This document shows, one piece after another, positions 45,608 through 54,274 of a stretch of DNA of 64,000 nt. Position 1 is the first letter of the stretch. Every line of letters begins with the position of its first letter. Source of the stretch: Microbulbifer sp. GL-2. Its GTDB lineage: Bacteria > Pseudomonadota > Gammaproteobacteria > Pseudomonadales > Cellvibrionaceae. A model generated the notes under the pieces. That model saw only the letters and a list, made by a program, of their open reading frames with translations, had not been told where the DNA came from and ran no database searches. Location of the stretch: positions 2,090,001 to 2,154,000 of the forward strand of contig NZ_AP019807.1 of assembly GCF_007183175.1 (NCBI RefSeq), given 5' to 3'. Made by a program: the position numbers and the translations under genes.

Positions 45608-46696
45608 TTAAACGTTATTTACTGCCAGGGGTGAGTAGTCTACATATCCCTGCTCATCGCCAGCAAAAAATGAAGACATATCCTCTGTGTTATAGGGCCC
45701 ATTATTAGCCAGGCGCTCCACAAGGTCTGGGTTGGAAATAAATAAGCGCCCAAATGAAATATAATCGGCTGAACCATTGGCAATAGCCTTGTTTGCGGAA
45801 TCCAGGTCATACATTCCATTGGCAACATAGTGACCTTTATAGGTATTACGCAGCTGAATGTGGTCAATGGCTGGTTGCTCATCTCTGTCCCAGGCCCGTT
45901 CCATCATCTGTAAATAGGCCAGGTTGTATCTGTTAAGTTGATTGACAACATATAAATAGGTTTCTTGAGCATGACTGTCTGCCAAGCTAATTTCAGGTGA
46001 TAGCTTGATTCCAATTCGATTTGATCCCCAGACTTCACTCAGTGCGGAAATTACTTCGAAGATGAAGCGAGATCTGTTTTCTACACTGCCGCCATAGGCA
46101 TCAGTACGGTGGTTACTACTATCGTGTAGAAATTGCGCTGGTAAGTAAGGCCCAGCAGCGTGGAGTTCAACCCCATCAAAGCCAGCTTTAAGTGCATTCT
46201 TAGCAGCTTGTTTGTAATCTGCGATAATGCCTTGAATCTCATCATAAGTTAGGGCTCGGGGAACGGCATAAGGCTTCTTCCCTTCATAAGTATGTGCTTC
46301 ACCTTCCGCTGCTATAGGAGAGGGCGCTACTGGCACTTGTCCATCAAAAAGATCGGGGTGTACTTCCCGGCCCATATGCCATAGTTGGATAAAGATTTTC
46401 CCTCCGCGACGATGTACAGCATCGGTAACCTTTTGCCAGCCCTCGATTTGTTCTTCTGTAAAGATGCCCGGAGTATCCACCCATCCAAGCCCCTGAGCTG
46501 AAATCGCTGTAGCTTCAGAGATGATCATCGCCGCACTGGCCCTTTGAGCGTAATACTTGGCATTGACGTCTGTAGGTACCCCATCCCGTCCCACTCTTGC
46601 ACGGGTCAAGGCGGCCATGATGACCCGGTTCTCAGTTTCCAAAGGACCAAGATTTCCTTGGGAAAAAAGACTCAGTTTTGAAAGATTCTTAGTCAT
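45608..46696 (-). CDS. Old yellow enzyme family NADH:flavin oxidoreductase
   Basis: 362 aa FMN-binding TIM barrel. Segments RVIMAALTRARV near the start, FIQLWHMGREVHPD, AAKNALKAGFDGVELHAAGPYLPAQFL with HDSSNHRTDAYGG, and DYISFGRLFISNPDLVERL are canonical. It reduces alpha,beta-unsaturated carbonyls, nitro compounds or nitrate esters, like NemA and XenA. AGGA stands ahead of ATG 46696. The divergent LysR gene is the obvious regulator, and the NmrA-like gene follows. Confidence 0.93.
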   Translation of the reverse strand: MTKNLSKLSLFSQGNLGPLETENRVIMAALTRARVGRDGVPTDVNAKYYAQRASAAMIISEATAISAQGLGWVDTPGIFTEEQIEGWQKVTDAVHRRGGKIFIQLWHMGREVHPDLFDGQVPVAPSPIAAEGEAHTYEGKKPYAVPRALTYDEIQGIIADYKQAAKNALKAGFDGVELHAAGPYLPAQFLHDSSNHRTDAYGGSVENRSRFIFEVISALSEVWGSNRIGIKLSPEISLADSHAQETYLYVVNQLNRYNLAYLQMMERAWDRDEQPAIDHIQLRNTYKGHYVANGMYDLDSANKAIANGSADYISFGRLFISNPDLVERLANNGPYNTEDMSSFFAGDEQGYVDYSPLAVNNV

Positions 46697-46742
46697 ATCG
46701 ATTGATCCTGCTTGTTTTGACAGGACCTAGATTAACTATGCT

Positions 46743-46752
46743 TTTGATCAAA
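46743..46752. promoter_or_regulatory. Candidate operator between OYE and lysR
   Basis: TTTGATCAAA is a perfect 10-base palindrome in the 109-base divergent region between the OYE and LysR genes. LysR regulators usually bind such a site between divergent genes. Assignment rests on position and symmetry only. Confidence 0.3.
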
Positions 46753-46805
46753 TAATAATGGTATATTTACATCAATATGATAGATTTAATGAATCAGGTT
46801 TTGCT

Positions 46806-47663
46806 ATGACTCAAGAGCAACTCAAAATGTTTATTGCCGTGGTGGAGCAGGGAAGCTTCAGGGGTGCGGCCAAAGCTATTTTCAAGACTCAGCCCACAAT
46901 CAGTAATGCAATTAAGAAGCTTGAAGAGGAGTTTGGCTTCCCTCTATTTAATAGAAATAGCTATCGCCCAGGCCTCACAAAGCAGGGGGAAGCTTTTTAC
47001 CAGCAGACCAAGCGTGTTATGCAAAGCCTTGAGCAGCTCTCTGTAATGGGCCACCAGCTTGGGGCGGGAATAGAGCCGAAATTTACCATAGTTATTAGCG
47101 GTATCGTTGAGCTGAGCCCTCTGTTAAAACAGATTAAGCCCATAGTGTTGTCATTTCCCAATACAGATTTCAGTATTAGTACTGAATTATTGTCTGGCGT
47201 CATGGAGCGGGTGGATGATAATGAAGCTGACCTGGCATTTGCCACTTTATATGGCGTTGAGAGCAAGCATGAGTGGAAGAAAATAGGACAGGTTGAACTG
47301 GTTAATGTAGTTGCCCCAGATGTTTTTCCTGGGAAAGACGTCTCACAGATGGAAGCGGCACAGCTGCCGCAAATTGTAGTGCGAGATACTGGTCACTCAG
47401 GAAAAAAAGGAAACATTAACTTGCTGGAAGTCGGTCGCCGGTGGTTTGTTAACGACTATCACACCAAAAAGGAACTGACTATTGCCGGCCTTGGTTGGGG
47501 AAGGATTCCCAGACATTTTATAACGGAAGAATTGGCGAAAGGCTTACTCATCCCTGTGAGCGTTGAGGGAATCAAGGCAATTAGCAGTTTCGATTTATGT
47601 GTTATCCGTAACAGAGAGCGCTCCCTGGGGCCTATTGCCAGTAGATTTTGGAACGCCTTTTAG
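46806..47663 (+). CDS. LysR family transcriptional regulator
   Basis: 285 aa from ATG 46806; upstream in-frame codons are poorly supported. The N-terminal winged helix reads MFIAVVEQGSFRGAAKAIFKTQPTISNAIKKLEEEFGFPLFNR, split here by wording only, and is canonical. An effector domain follows (about 90-285). It is divergent from the OYE gene and probably controls the OYE/NmrA operon in response to an electrophile or redox signal. The stop overlaps the end of the convergent VanZ gene by four bases. Confidence 0.9.
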   Translation: MTQEQLKMFIAVVEQGSFRGAAKAIFKTQPTISNAIKKLEEEFGFPLFNRNSYRPGLTKQGEAFYQQTKRVMQSLEQLSVMGHQLGAGIEPKFTIVISGIVELSPLLKQIKPIVLSFPNTDFSISTELLSGVMERVDDNEADLAFATLYGVESKHEWKKIGQVELVNVVAPDVFPGKDVSQMEAAQLPQIVVRDTGHSGKKGNINLLEVGRRWFVNDYHTKKELTIAGLGWGRIPRHFITEELAKGLLIPVSVEGIKAISSFDLCVIRNRERSLGPIASRFWNAF

Positions 47664-48052
47664 GGATTGGCTTCTTTTTTTCGACTGAAGAAAACACGGC
47701 AGATAGCAGCAGATAAGGAAATTCCTATTATATCTGCCACTAAATCTGTAGTATCGAAAGTTCTGGAGGAAATAAAAGCTTGGCTTATCTCTTCTGTAAG
47801 TGCAAACATAAATACAATCAAGGCACCACAATAAATATTTAACTTTCCTGCGCTAAAGGATTTTCCCTTGGTGCTGAGTATAATTATTAAAGATAAAATT
47901 CCAAACAAACTGATATGGCCAAGTTTGTCTCCATATGGAATTGATCTCACGAGTTCAAAAAATATGCTGCTGCTCCCAGTGTTAGCCAGATAAATAATCC
48001 ATAAAATAAAACAAAAAAATACTATAGAGGAGAGTATAAAAAATCTTTGCAT
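47660..48052 (-). CDS. VanZ family membrane protein
   Basis: 130 aa with four hydrophobic segments. The VanZ signatures GDKLGHISLFGIL (near 41) and TEEISQAFISSRTFDTTDLVADIIG (near 85) are present. In glycopeptide resistance VanZ affects teicoplanin susceptibility, but most VanZ-like proteins in Gram-negatives have unknown roles. The gene is AT-rich compared with the housekeeping genes. Confidence 0.8.
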   Translation of the reverse strand: MQRFFILSSIVFFCFILWIIYLANTGSSSIFFELVRSIPYGDKLGHISLFGILSLIIILSTKGKSFSAGKLNIYCGALIVFMFALTEEISQAFISSRTFDTTDLVADIIGISLSAAICRVFFSRKKEANP

Positions 48053-48159
48053 TTAGTTTTTCAGGTGGCAATTAAGTTTCATTGTTTAGTATATCTCGTA
48101 TATTGTATTCAGCTCAATAAGTATTGAATAAAACTATGCTATATATAATATATCTGCAT

Positions 48160-48546
48160 CTAAACTTTTTTGAATTTTCTGCGTTTCAGGTAAATTCCAA
48201 TATAGGCGCCCAATAAAGATGCTGCTATTAATGAAAAACTATATAGGTATTTCAAATAAAGTGGGCTGTCTGAAAAATTTAAAAATGCAACCAATATAAA
48301 ATAAGGAAGAACTTGTAGGAGAGATAGCCAAAACGCTTTATTTGAATGTAGGATCCCCGTTAGTGTCCCCATTGAAAAAAATACAAGCTGTACTGGCCCA
48401 ATGAAGAATAAAGCTCCTTCACCAATTGTGTGGGATAAAAAGTTAGATATTTTTTGAGCATAAGTGTTAATTGGAGGCCAATATATACTGATAAATATAA
48501 CAAAAAGCCCTATACATAGGTGAAGTAAATAGGTAGTGTATTTCAT
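48160..48546 (-). CDS. Small four-helix membrane protein of unknown function
   Basis: About 128 aa from ATG 48546, which has AGGA eight bases upstream; the frame extends to 48588. Hydrophobic segments lie at about 4-22, 44-62, 68-88 and 95-118, and the C-terminus is strongly basic (LKRRKFKKV). I do not recognise a family. It lies downstream of the relic at 48606 and AT content is high. Confidence 0.5.
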   Translation of the reverse strand: MKYTTYLLHLCIGLFVIFISIYWPPINTYAQKISNFLSHTIGEGALFFIGPVQLVFFSMGTLTGILHSNKAFWLSLLQVLPYFILVAFLNFSDSPLYLKYLYSFSLIAASLLGAYIGIYLKRRKFKKV

Positions 48547-48605
48547 GTTGCAATCCTGATTGCCATTTTTAGTAGAGTTTGTAATCACTTATACTATAGT
48601 AACAG

Positions 48606-48985
48606 TCAGCCGTTTAAGTATGGCCCCCCGCTCGTTCCTATTAAATATGAGTAAATGTAGTTTGCTTCAGTTAATCTGACTGGGTTGTCTTCAAATATTT
48701 TATTTAAAGTCTCCAGCAACTGGTAACTGCCCAATAAATGCTTGTCTGACAACACTGCTAATAGGCAGGTGAAGTTTTCCAGCCGATTGTTAAAAAAATA
48801 GGCGCCAAAATTATCCCAATGGATTTCATTAAGTTTTCTTGGGTATCAAATCTGGGTAGAATCGATAGATATTTATCGAAATTATGGATACTTCCTGAGC
48901 TGTCTTCTATAGGCAGCAGCTTGTGAAGCCATAGAGATCCAAAAATGTTTTCAAAGTCCCCCGAATAGGAGAACGGTAGCGTGAT
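48606..48985 (-). pseudogene. Frameshifted gene relic of unknown family
   Basis: On the minus strand, one frame from 48985 reads as ordinary protein (LPFSYSGDFENIFGSLWLHK, then HNFDKYLSILPRFDTQENL). A second frame then continues (NEIHWDNFGAYFFNNRLENF, then LETLNKIFEDNPVRLTEANY, ending GTSGGPYLNG at a stop at 48606-48608). The switch falls between about 48792 and 48840; an A7 run at 48792-48798 is one candidate site. No start codon is evident at the 5' end. About 125 codons remain. I do not recognise the family. Confidence 0.5.
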
Positions 48986-49004
48986 CTAAGAGTAAATAAA
49001 AGGC

Positions 49005-49038
49005 GCTGGCCCAAGGTGCGACAACACCAGGGGCCAGC
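49005..49038 (-). repeat. Strong GC-rich hairpin
   Basis: GCTGGCCC (49005-49012) pairs with GGGCCAGC (49031-49038), and inside it GGTG (49015-49018) pairs with CACC (49025-49028). Read on the minus strand the stem is followed by GCCTTTTATTT, so it can act as an intrinsic terminator there, although no minus-strand gene lies just upstream. It stands out in AT-rich DNA and may instead be a relic of a mobile element or replication leader. Confidence 0.5.
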
Positions 49039-49302
49039 TAACCAAATTGATACCTTAACTATCAAAATGGCTATATGGATAATACGCTAGAAACCCGCTC
49101 GTCTTCAATAAAGTGGAGTAAATTCAGCAGTTTGGGTACATTCCCCAAGCTGTGGGAGCGTTGCGTCCGCCTTTTCTACTTTTGCCCCTACCGTTCTCGC
49201 GCACCACCTCGTATGCCCTGCGCGCATTACTTTCAAAGCTTCCCTACCGTTTCAGGTTCACTCATAGCTTGAGTACTACTTGGGTACTAACAGGAGAGAA
49301 AT
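49039..49302. other. Leader region before the CsrA paralogue
   Basis: About 260 bases with no supported gene. A 65-codon frame (49075-49272) has a protein-like first half (KWSKFSSLGTFPKLWERC) but no ribosome site; it could be a relic. GGAGAG at 49292-49297 is the ribosome site of the next gene. Confidence 0.35.
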
Positions 49303-49491
49303 ATGTTGATCTTAAAGCGCCGTACTGGCGAAAATCCAAGAATTGGAGCAAATGTCTCAATCACAGTTTTGGAGGTTAAGGGTAATCAGGTGAAGATAGG
49401 AATACATGCCCCCAAAACCTTGTCCGTTCACCGTGAGGAAATTTATATGCGTGTGCAAAAAGAGCGTAAGTCGGGCAATGGAAATCGTTGA
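49303..49491 (+). CDS. CsrA/RsmA-family RNA-binding regulator (paralogue)
   Basis: 62 aa. It matches CsrA from the start (MLILKRRTGENPRIGANVS) through VKGNQVKIGIHAPK to VHREEIYMRVQ, including the conserved Arg of the C-terminal beta strand (VHREEI) that contacts GGA motifs. The early loop differs from the main chromosomal form (RTGENPRIGAN instead of RVGETLMIGDE). CsrA dimers bind mRNA leaders and control translation. The accessory setting suggests a secondary copy rather than the housekeeping csrA. GGAGAG provides the ribosome site. Confidence 0.85.
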   Translation: MLILKRRTGENPRIGANVSITVLEVKGNQVKIGIHAPKTLSVHREEIYMRVQKERKSGNGNR

Positions 49492-49685
49492 GAAATGAAT
49501 CTTGTCAATTAGGGATAGCCTGTCATGAACGTAAATTCCTCTGTGATGATACAATGACATACGGAATAGCATTTATATCTAATGTCATTTAATTGGATGA
49601 ATGGTTTTCTCACTCGTTACATAGTAGTATTGAGCCTGCAACTTTTTTAGAGTCGTAATATTGGCACACCCATAGGAGGTTAAGT

Positions 49686-50318
49686 TTGGAGCTTTTTAGC
49701 TATCTGAACAATAATTTTATTACTTTGCATGAGATTCTGAATTTAGCCAAAGTAAGTGAGGTGGATTTCCGTACTTATCAAAATGAAGGGATAATGCCAA
49801 AAGCTTCTTATGTTCTTGATGTAAATATTAAAAGTGATTCCTTTTTTGGGTTACACCATGAGAATCAGCAGATAGAGTACTATGCAAAAGGTTATTTGTC
49901 TTGGTTAGGCTTGTTGGGCTCTATGTGTAAATCCTCCATTTATAATGAATTTTGCTCTAGATATAAAGGTGCCATTAAAACCCTTAACTCATTAGGTCAT
50001 AGCTCTTCTTCAGTGAAGTTTACAGAAAAACTGGATGAGCATATTGAAACGGAGTGGGAGTATTTTATTCAAGGGATATATGGTCTTTGTACCGTCTCTG
50101 GCCTTCCGGAAGATATTGCGGCAAAAGAAATTGCCATCACTCAAATTAATAAGTTGGACGAAGAAGATTCTTTAAGTGAGGAGGCGCTGGAGAAGCTTAC
50201 CATGGCCGTTAATCTGCTGGATAAGGTGAGTTCAGCCTTTGCTCCACATGAAAGATTAAAGAGTTCCAGGCATCGATTGGTAAATATGATACGTTTAAAG
50301 TATAAGCTTCAAGCGTAG
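49686..50318 (+). CDS. Conserved protein, possibly DUF6058 family
   Basis: 210 aa from a TTG start at 49686, supported by a perfect AGGAGG at 49674-49679 six bases upstream. Residues 5-35 (YLNNNFITLHEILNLAKVS) look like the recognition element shared by DUF6058 proteins, some of which are annotated near natural-product genes. Tyr, Trp and Cys occur mid-protein (YYAKGYLSWLGLLGS), and the C-terminus is helical and charged. No membrane segment or signal peptide. The family call comes from memory of the N-terminal pattern and is tentative. Confidence 0.5.
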   Translation: MELFSYLNNNFITLHEILNLAKVSEVDFRTYQNEGIMPKASYVLDVNIKSDSFFGLHHENQQIEYYAKGYLSWLGLLGSMCKSSIYNEFCSRYKGAIKTLNSLGHSSSSVKFTEKLDEHIETEWEYFIQGIYGLCTVSGLPEDIAAKEIAITQINKLDEEDSLSEEALEKLTMAVNLLDKVSSAFAPHERLKSSRHRLVNMIRLKYKLQA

Positions 50319-50374
50319 AAAAGCACAATAAGCTGAATTGAAGAGGCGTGCGTGATAGGGCGACTTCCAATAAT

Positions 50375-50402
50375 AGGGGTGTGGCTTGGTACCAACACCC
50401 CT
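50375..50402. terminator. Hairpin between convergent genes
   Basis: AGGGGTGT (50375-50382) pairs with ACACCCCT (50395-50402), lying between the ends of the TTG-started gene and the carbonic anhydrase gene. Flanks are AT-rich on both strands but without a strict T-tract; it probably ends transcription from both sides. Confidence 0.4.
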
Positions 50403-50440
50403 TGAAATAGAAATAATAGTATTCTTGAATTATATAAATA

Positions 50441-51310
50441 CTACGGATCTATAGCGGAGAGGAGCTCCGGATTGGTAATAAGATTTCTTACACCGTGGGC
50501 ATGATCCTCATTAAAAATGTTTTTCTTACACCAGTTATCAACTGATTTGATATTCACTTTCGCCGTTTTTGGGCGGACACTCCAGGTTACCTGATAGGGG
50601 GACCCCTGTTCGTTATAACCCGGCCCGGTTGTTGATCCTGAGTATTGGACAGGTCGGCCGGTGTTAACCGGAATATTCACGGCTTGGTAAAATCCACTTT
50701 GCTCTTTGTGTGTTGTTAGCTCAGTGAAATCCAGTGCATCATCGTTATTGACTAATACATAAACCTGAGCTTCAACTCTTAGTTGGGGATTACTAACTGA
50801 GTCATTTAGACAGGACCCAAGAGAGGGGCCTGGTTTAGTCTTGGCAGATGAATGCACATAATGTACTTCAATGGTATCACCAGGGCGAAGACCACCATGT
50901 GTGCCGGGGCAAATATCTTGGGTGATAGGTGCCAGGTCTGACTCTGAGAGCTTTCCAGAAAACTTAAAACCTGTTTCATAACCAAGGCCATTTCCGTTCC
51001 CAGCAAAGGTCGTAAAATCTCCTCCTTTATGCTCGGCATTTTTATGAAAGTGTATATTGCAGAGATTCATACTTGAGTACGCCGGCGCCATACTGAAAGA
51101 AATCGTATTCCGACCTTCAACCATGTCAATATCACGTGGTGACTGAGGGCCATAACCTTTCCCTGCAGTATTCTTTGCTAAGTTTACACGCTGCCGTGTG
51201 ATCTCCTCATCTGAAATGGCTGTAACAATTCCAGACGGGTCATTTGTTGCCGATACATTAAGTGATAAAAAGGATGATATCGTAATAAACAGTAAACTTT
51301 TTATTTTCAT
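50441..51310 (-). CDS. Delta-class carbonic anhydrase, exported
   Basis: About 289 aa from ATG 51310, with a signal peptide ending at NVSA. The central segment YSSMNLCNIHFHKNAEHKGG contains the HxH and the following His expected for the zinc site of delta-class enzymes, known first from diatoms. Cysteines in NLCNIH, DICPGTH, GSCLND and NWCKKN suggest disulfides. The C-terminal half includes VTWSVRPKTAKVNIKSVDNW. It should hydrate CO2 in the periplasm. The class assignment is from motif recognition. It lies alone in low-GC accessory DNA. Confidence 0.65.
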   Translation of the reverse strand: MKIKSLLFITISSFLSLNVSATNDPSGIVTAISDEEITRQRVNLAKNTAGKGYGPQSPRDIDMVEGRNTISFSMAPAYSSMNLCNIHFHKNAEHKGGDFTTFAGNGNGLGYETGFKFSGKLSESDLAPITQDICPGTHGGLRPGDTIEVHYVHSSAKTKPGPSLGSCLNDSVSNPQLRVEAQVYVLVNNDDALDFTELTTHKEQSGFYQAVNIPVNTGRPVQYSGSTTGPGYNEQGSPYQVTWSVRPKTAKVNIKSVDNWCKKNIFNEDHAHGVRNLITNPELLSAIDP

Positions 51311-51626
51311 CAGCTTATCCCATTTTGGTTTTTCCTTGGGTATTTTAAGGTATTTCAGTTTAGGAAGCATTGGTAGGATAACTTTTACATTGCCACTTTT
51401 AAAGAAAATAAATTCACATTCTATGTTGAGTGTGATCTTATCGGTTCAAATTTATAATTATGATTCCCCTGCTTTAAGTGTGTCTGTTCTATATGCAGAA
51501 ACTGATAGTTGAGACTTTGTGGGTTGACTGGCTAAAAAGCATAGCTAGAAGGCTTGGAGAGGTAACGGTTTGTTCTTTTGTTTCTGAATCGGGTAGAGCT
51601 GAATTTTTGAGTAAAGACTAAGTTTT

Positions 51627-52178
51627 TTACTTAAATCTATTTTTCAGGGCTTGTAAGCGCTGTTGGTAGCCAACCTGATTATAATTCCTGGATAAAGGAT
51701 TCATAAAACCATGTAGAAAATTTACTTGTGTAACTTTCAAGTTTTCTATGGTTGATAAATCTGCAATAAGATCAGTAACTGAAAAGTGTGGTTCACTTTG
51801 GGGGAATATGGTCTGAATTGGAAATAGAGGTATTATATTTTTATGGTTGCGAATCTGTGACCCATAGAAACATATGGCGCTATTGATGTGGCTAATTTCA
51901 GTGCTGCATGATGTTTTCCAGATGGCCGTCGCGCCGATACTGAATCCAATAAGTACAGTTTCTTCCTGTTTTTCTTTCAATTTTTCCAGAACTTTTAACG
52001 TAAATGCATCCATTCCAATATGGGATGTGAAATAGTTATATGCCTCCAGCTCATTATCAAAACTAATATTCTTTGATTCATAGGGATCGATGATCTCAGA
52101 GGAGCTGGAAAGTTCTGTTGCCAGTTTCTCAAGAGCAGATGTCCGCCCAAAAATATCCGATATGAGGGTAAAGTGCAT
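51627..52178 (-). CDS. Alpha/beta hydrolase, dienelactone hydrolase-like
   Basis: 183 aa, no signal peptide. The nucleophile elbow is VLIGFSIGATAIW (G-F-S-I-G) near residue 97, and a His in NFLHGFMN near 157 is placed as the catalytic base. An Asp/Glu third member is likely in the SEPHFSVTD segment. It is shorter than typical dienelactone hydrolases (about 230 aa). Substrate is unknown. Confidence 0.65.
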   Translation of the reverse strand: MHFTLISDIFGRTSALEKLATELSSSSEIIDPYESKNISFDNELEAYNYFTSHIGMDAFTLKVLEKLKEKQEETVLIGFSIGATAIWKTSCSTEISHINSAICFYGSQIRNHKNIIPLFPIQTIFPQSEPHFSVTDLIADLSTIENLKVTQVNFLHGFMNPLSRNYNQVGYQQRLQALKNRFK

Positions 52179-52243
52179 ACGGATTGATTCAAAGTAATGG
52201 TTATTGGCTTACCTTTTTATCTGGGTAGATAAAAGCCATGGAT

Positions 52244-52909
52244 CTAAATTTTCAGTTGCGCACGCAGTTCTGCCATCTTTTGCGCATTTTCTTCCTTTGA
52301 AAGTGGGGTGCCGTCTTTCTCTTCGAGTTTCAGTTGCTCTGGAGCTGTAAGGTTTTCCCCCTCTAATACACGAGTACAAAGCTTTCGGTAGTGTTCCGCA
52401 AAGACTGGGTAGGCAATGGACTCTGGATTATTGGCGAGAAAGAACCAGTTGGATTCTCGCCCAGCATGGTATACGACCGGGTGGCTCCACTTGTGGTTGG
52501 TCTTGGGACTTGGAGCATTACAGGCTTCACGGTAGGCGGCACGAGCTTCTGGAAGGCCATCTTCGCCAGCAGCACAGAGCTGTAACATCTTGTGTACAGT
52601 AGGCAGGTATTCGCTCTGCAAAATCGCGCGTTTAGCGCCCTGCATAATGTCTTGTGGGGCGAAAGAGAGCAGGGCCTCCAGCCACAAACGCTTGGCGTGG
52701 TGCAAGGTTTCGGTATCAGGAAAGGCGGCACTGAACTGGTTGTGGTAATTCAGTTTAAAAAGCGCAAATACTTCGTTGATTACGCGTTTCTTTTCGTTCA
52801 GTTGTTCCTGGCTTTGCCCACTACCAGTTTGTGTCTGTGAGTATGTCGCCGATTGACCGGTCGCGGGTGCGCTGGTTTGCGCTGCTATTGGATTCTTGTG
52901 GTTTGCCAT
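52244..52909 (-). CDS. Replication protein P-like helicase loader
   Basis: 221 aa. After a Gln/Ser/Thr-rich head (1-35), the segment NEVFALFKLNYHNQFSAAFPDTETLHHAKRLWLEAL and the following QGAKRAILQSEYLPTVHKML match the replication protein P family, related to phage lambda P, which loads DnaB helicase. RBS AGGAAA stands seven bases before ATG 52909. It overlaps the end of the DnaT-like gene by 89 bases in another frame. The pair probably serves primosome assembly or replication restart. Confidence 0.75.
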   Translation of the reverse strand: MANHKNPIAAQTSAPATGQSATYSQTQTGSGQSQEQLNEKKRVINEVFALFKLNYHNQFSAAFPDTETLHHAKRLWLEALLSFAPQDIMQGAKRAILQSEYLPTVHKMLQLCAAGEDGLPEARAAYREACNAPSPKTNHKWSHPVVYHAGRESNWFFLANNPESIAYPVFAEHYRKLCTRVLEGENLTAPEQLKLEEKDGTPLSKEENAQKMAELRAQLKI

Positions 52910-54146
52910 AAGAGTTTCCTATTGCCAATTTGTTGCGCTCTGCCCATTGGTGGCGGGCATGACGCACAAACACGGCGTCCCAGCTTTTACGCGCGGCGTT
53001 TTGCCCGCGCCAGTAAATGATAAATTCAGCTACCAGAGAGAGGGCGAAATCCCGATCGATTTCACACTGGTTTACCAGGTGGCTGAGGCAGTCGCCACCG
53101 GGTTGCCAGTTACGAGATATAGGTTTGGCCACTGGGTTTTTCTCGATACCCTGGCAGTAGTAAGCCCACTCTTCACGTGCGTACTCAATAAATAGTTCGC
53201 CCCAGCGGGCACTGTGACCACCGCGCTCGGCCCATTTATAGATAAATTCCGGCAGTAATTCTGCAGCAAAGCGCGGGTTAATAGCGAGGCGCTGCAGTTG
53301 TTCCCAGGTGTGTTCGCTGGGCTGCCAGTCACGCACCATAGCGGTGGGTTTGCGCTTCTCGATAAACGGGGTTTCCTGCTTCTCCCAGTCCTCCATGATC
53401 CAGTCATTGAACTCCAGGTCCCAGGAAATGGACTGCTTGCCACTGGAGCGATGGTAATCGAGAAAGCGCTGTAATCCGCGACTGACAAATGTGCTGGGCA
53501 CGCCTTCGTCGGCCAGTTTTCGCAGAGTGTCGTTGTTCGGTTGCCAGCTCTCGGGCAGGGCCTGTTTACGCTGGGCGGTGGCGCGAAAAGCTTCCCATTT
53601 GCTCTTCACCTGGCGCAGGAACAAGGAGCCAAAGGAGTGGCGCGGTTCCGCACGCTCGCGCCAGTAGGTCACGAACTCCGGGAGTTGTTCGCGCACGAAA
53701 TGTTCGGGGATACCCAGCTGGCTGATACGTGCCATGGTTTCGCCATCTGGTTGCCAGCCCGGTGCGATGGTATTGGCGCTGCGGCTGGATGGCGCTGGTG
53801 CCTGTTGGGTAGGCGGCGGTGCGCTTGTGGAGCGCTTGTACTCGCCGGGCAGGGCGAACTTCAGGAGCTCGCTGCTGCCAAACGGGGCCGCGCCAAGTAA
53901 TAGAGCCCCCTGGTTGCGCAGGCTAGTGGCCACACGCTGGATATCTGCCGCCTGCCAGAACGGAAGCAACAGATACAGCTGCTCCCCCTGCGCCGTGTAC
54001 CAATCCCGCCCCGCATAAGGTTCCAGGGGCAGGAAAGGTGTCAAGTCGCCGAGTGCTGTGAGCAATACCGCCTCCTCCAGGCCAACGGTTGCGGCCAGAG
54101 TCGGAGAGATACTCAGGAGTCTTTCAGGGAGCAGGGGGTGTTTCAT
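52821..54146 (-). CDS. DnaT-like protein with four DnaT repeats
   Basis: 441 aa. After an N-terminal domain (1-105) and a Pro/Ala/Ser-rich linker, four DnaT-type ssDNA-binding repeats start with WQP at residues 131, 201, 274 and 347. Each follows the plan W-Q-P, then a helix with GIP or equivalent, an L-x-E-F-x-x-Y-W helix and a final aromatic S-W/F-x-x-x-F segment. Repeat 2 is degenerate (FLDYHRSSGKQ). E. coli DnaT helps PriA/PriB load DnaB; it is 179 aa with one such domain. It is transcribed just ahead of the P-like gene. Confidence 0.8.
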   Translation of the reverse strand: MKHPLLPERLLSISPTLAATVGLEEAVLLTALGDLTPFLPLEPYAGRDWYTAQGEQLYLLLPFWQAADIQRVATSLRNQGALLLGAAPFGSSELLKFALPGEYKRSTSAPPPTQQAPAPSSRSANTIAPGWQPDGETMARISQLGIPEHFVREQLPEFVTYWRERAEPRHSFGSLFLRQVKSKWEAFRATAQRKQALPESWQPNNDTLRKLADEGVPSTFVSRGLQRFLDYHRSSGKQSISWDLEFNDWIMEDWEKQETPFIEKRKPTAMVRDWQPSEHTWEQLQRLAINPRFAAELLPEFIYKWAERGGHSARWGELFIEYAREEWAYYCQGIEKNPVAKPISRNWQPGGDCLSHLVNQCEIDRDFALSLVAEFIIYWRGQNAARKSWDAVFVRHARHQWAERNKLAIGNSYGKPQESNSSANQRTRDRSIGDILTDTNW

Positions 54147-54274
54147 GGCGCGATAATAACACTCCGGCGAGGGCCTTGCGCGGCCTTTGCTCTCGGGTTT
54201 GCACCATTCAAGCCGCTAAGCTGAAGGTTGGCGGCCCAGTCGTATATTAAGGAAGGGATTACTGGCGCAGACTG

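Noticed and set aside
49075..49272. 65-codon frame before the CsrA paralogue
   Set aside because: No Shine-Dalgarno and only the first half looks protein-like; kept as a possible relic, not a gene.
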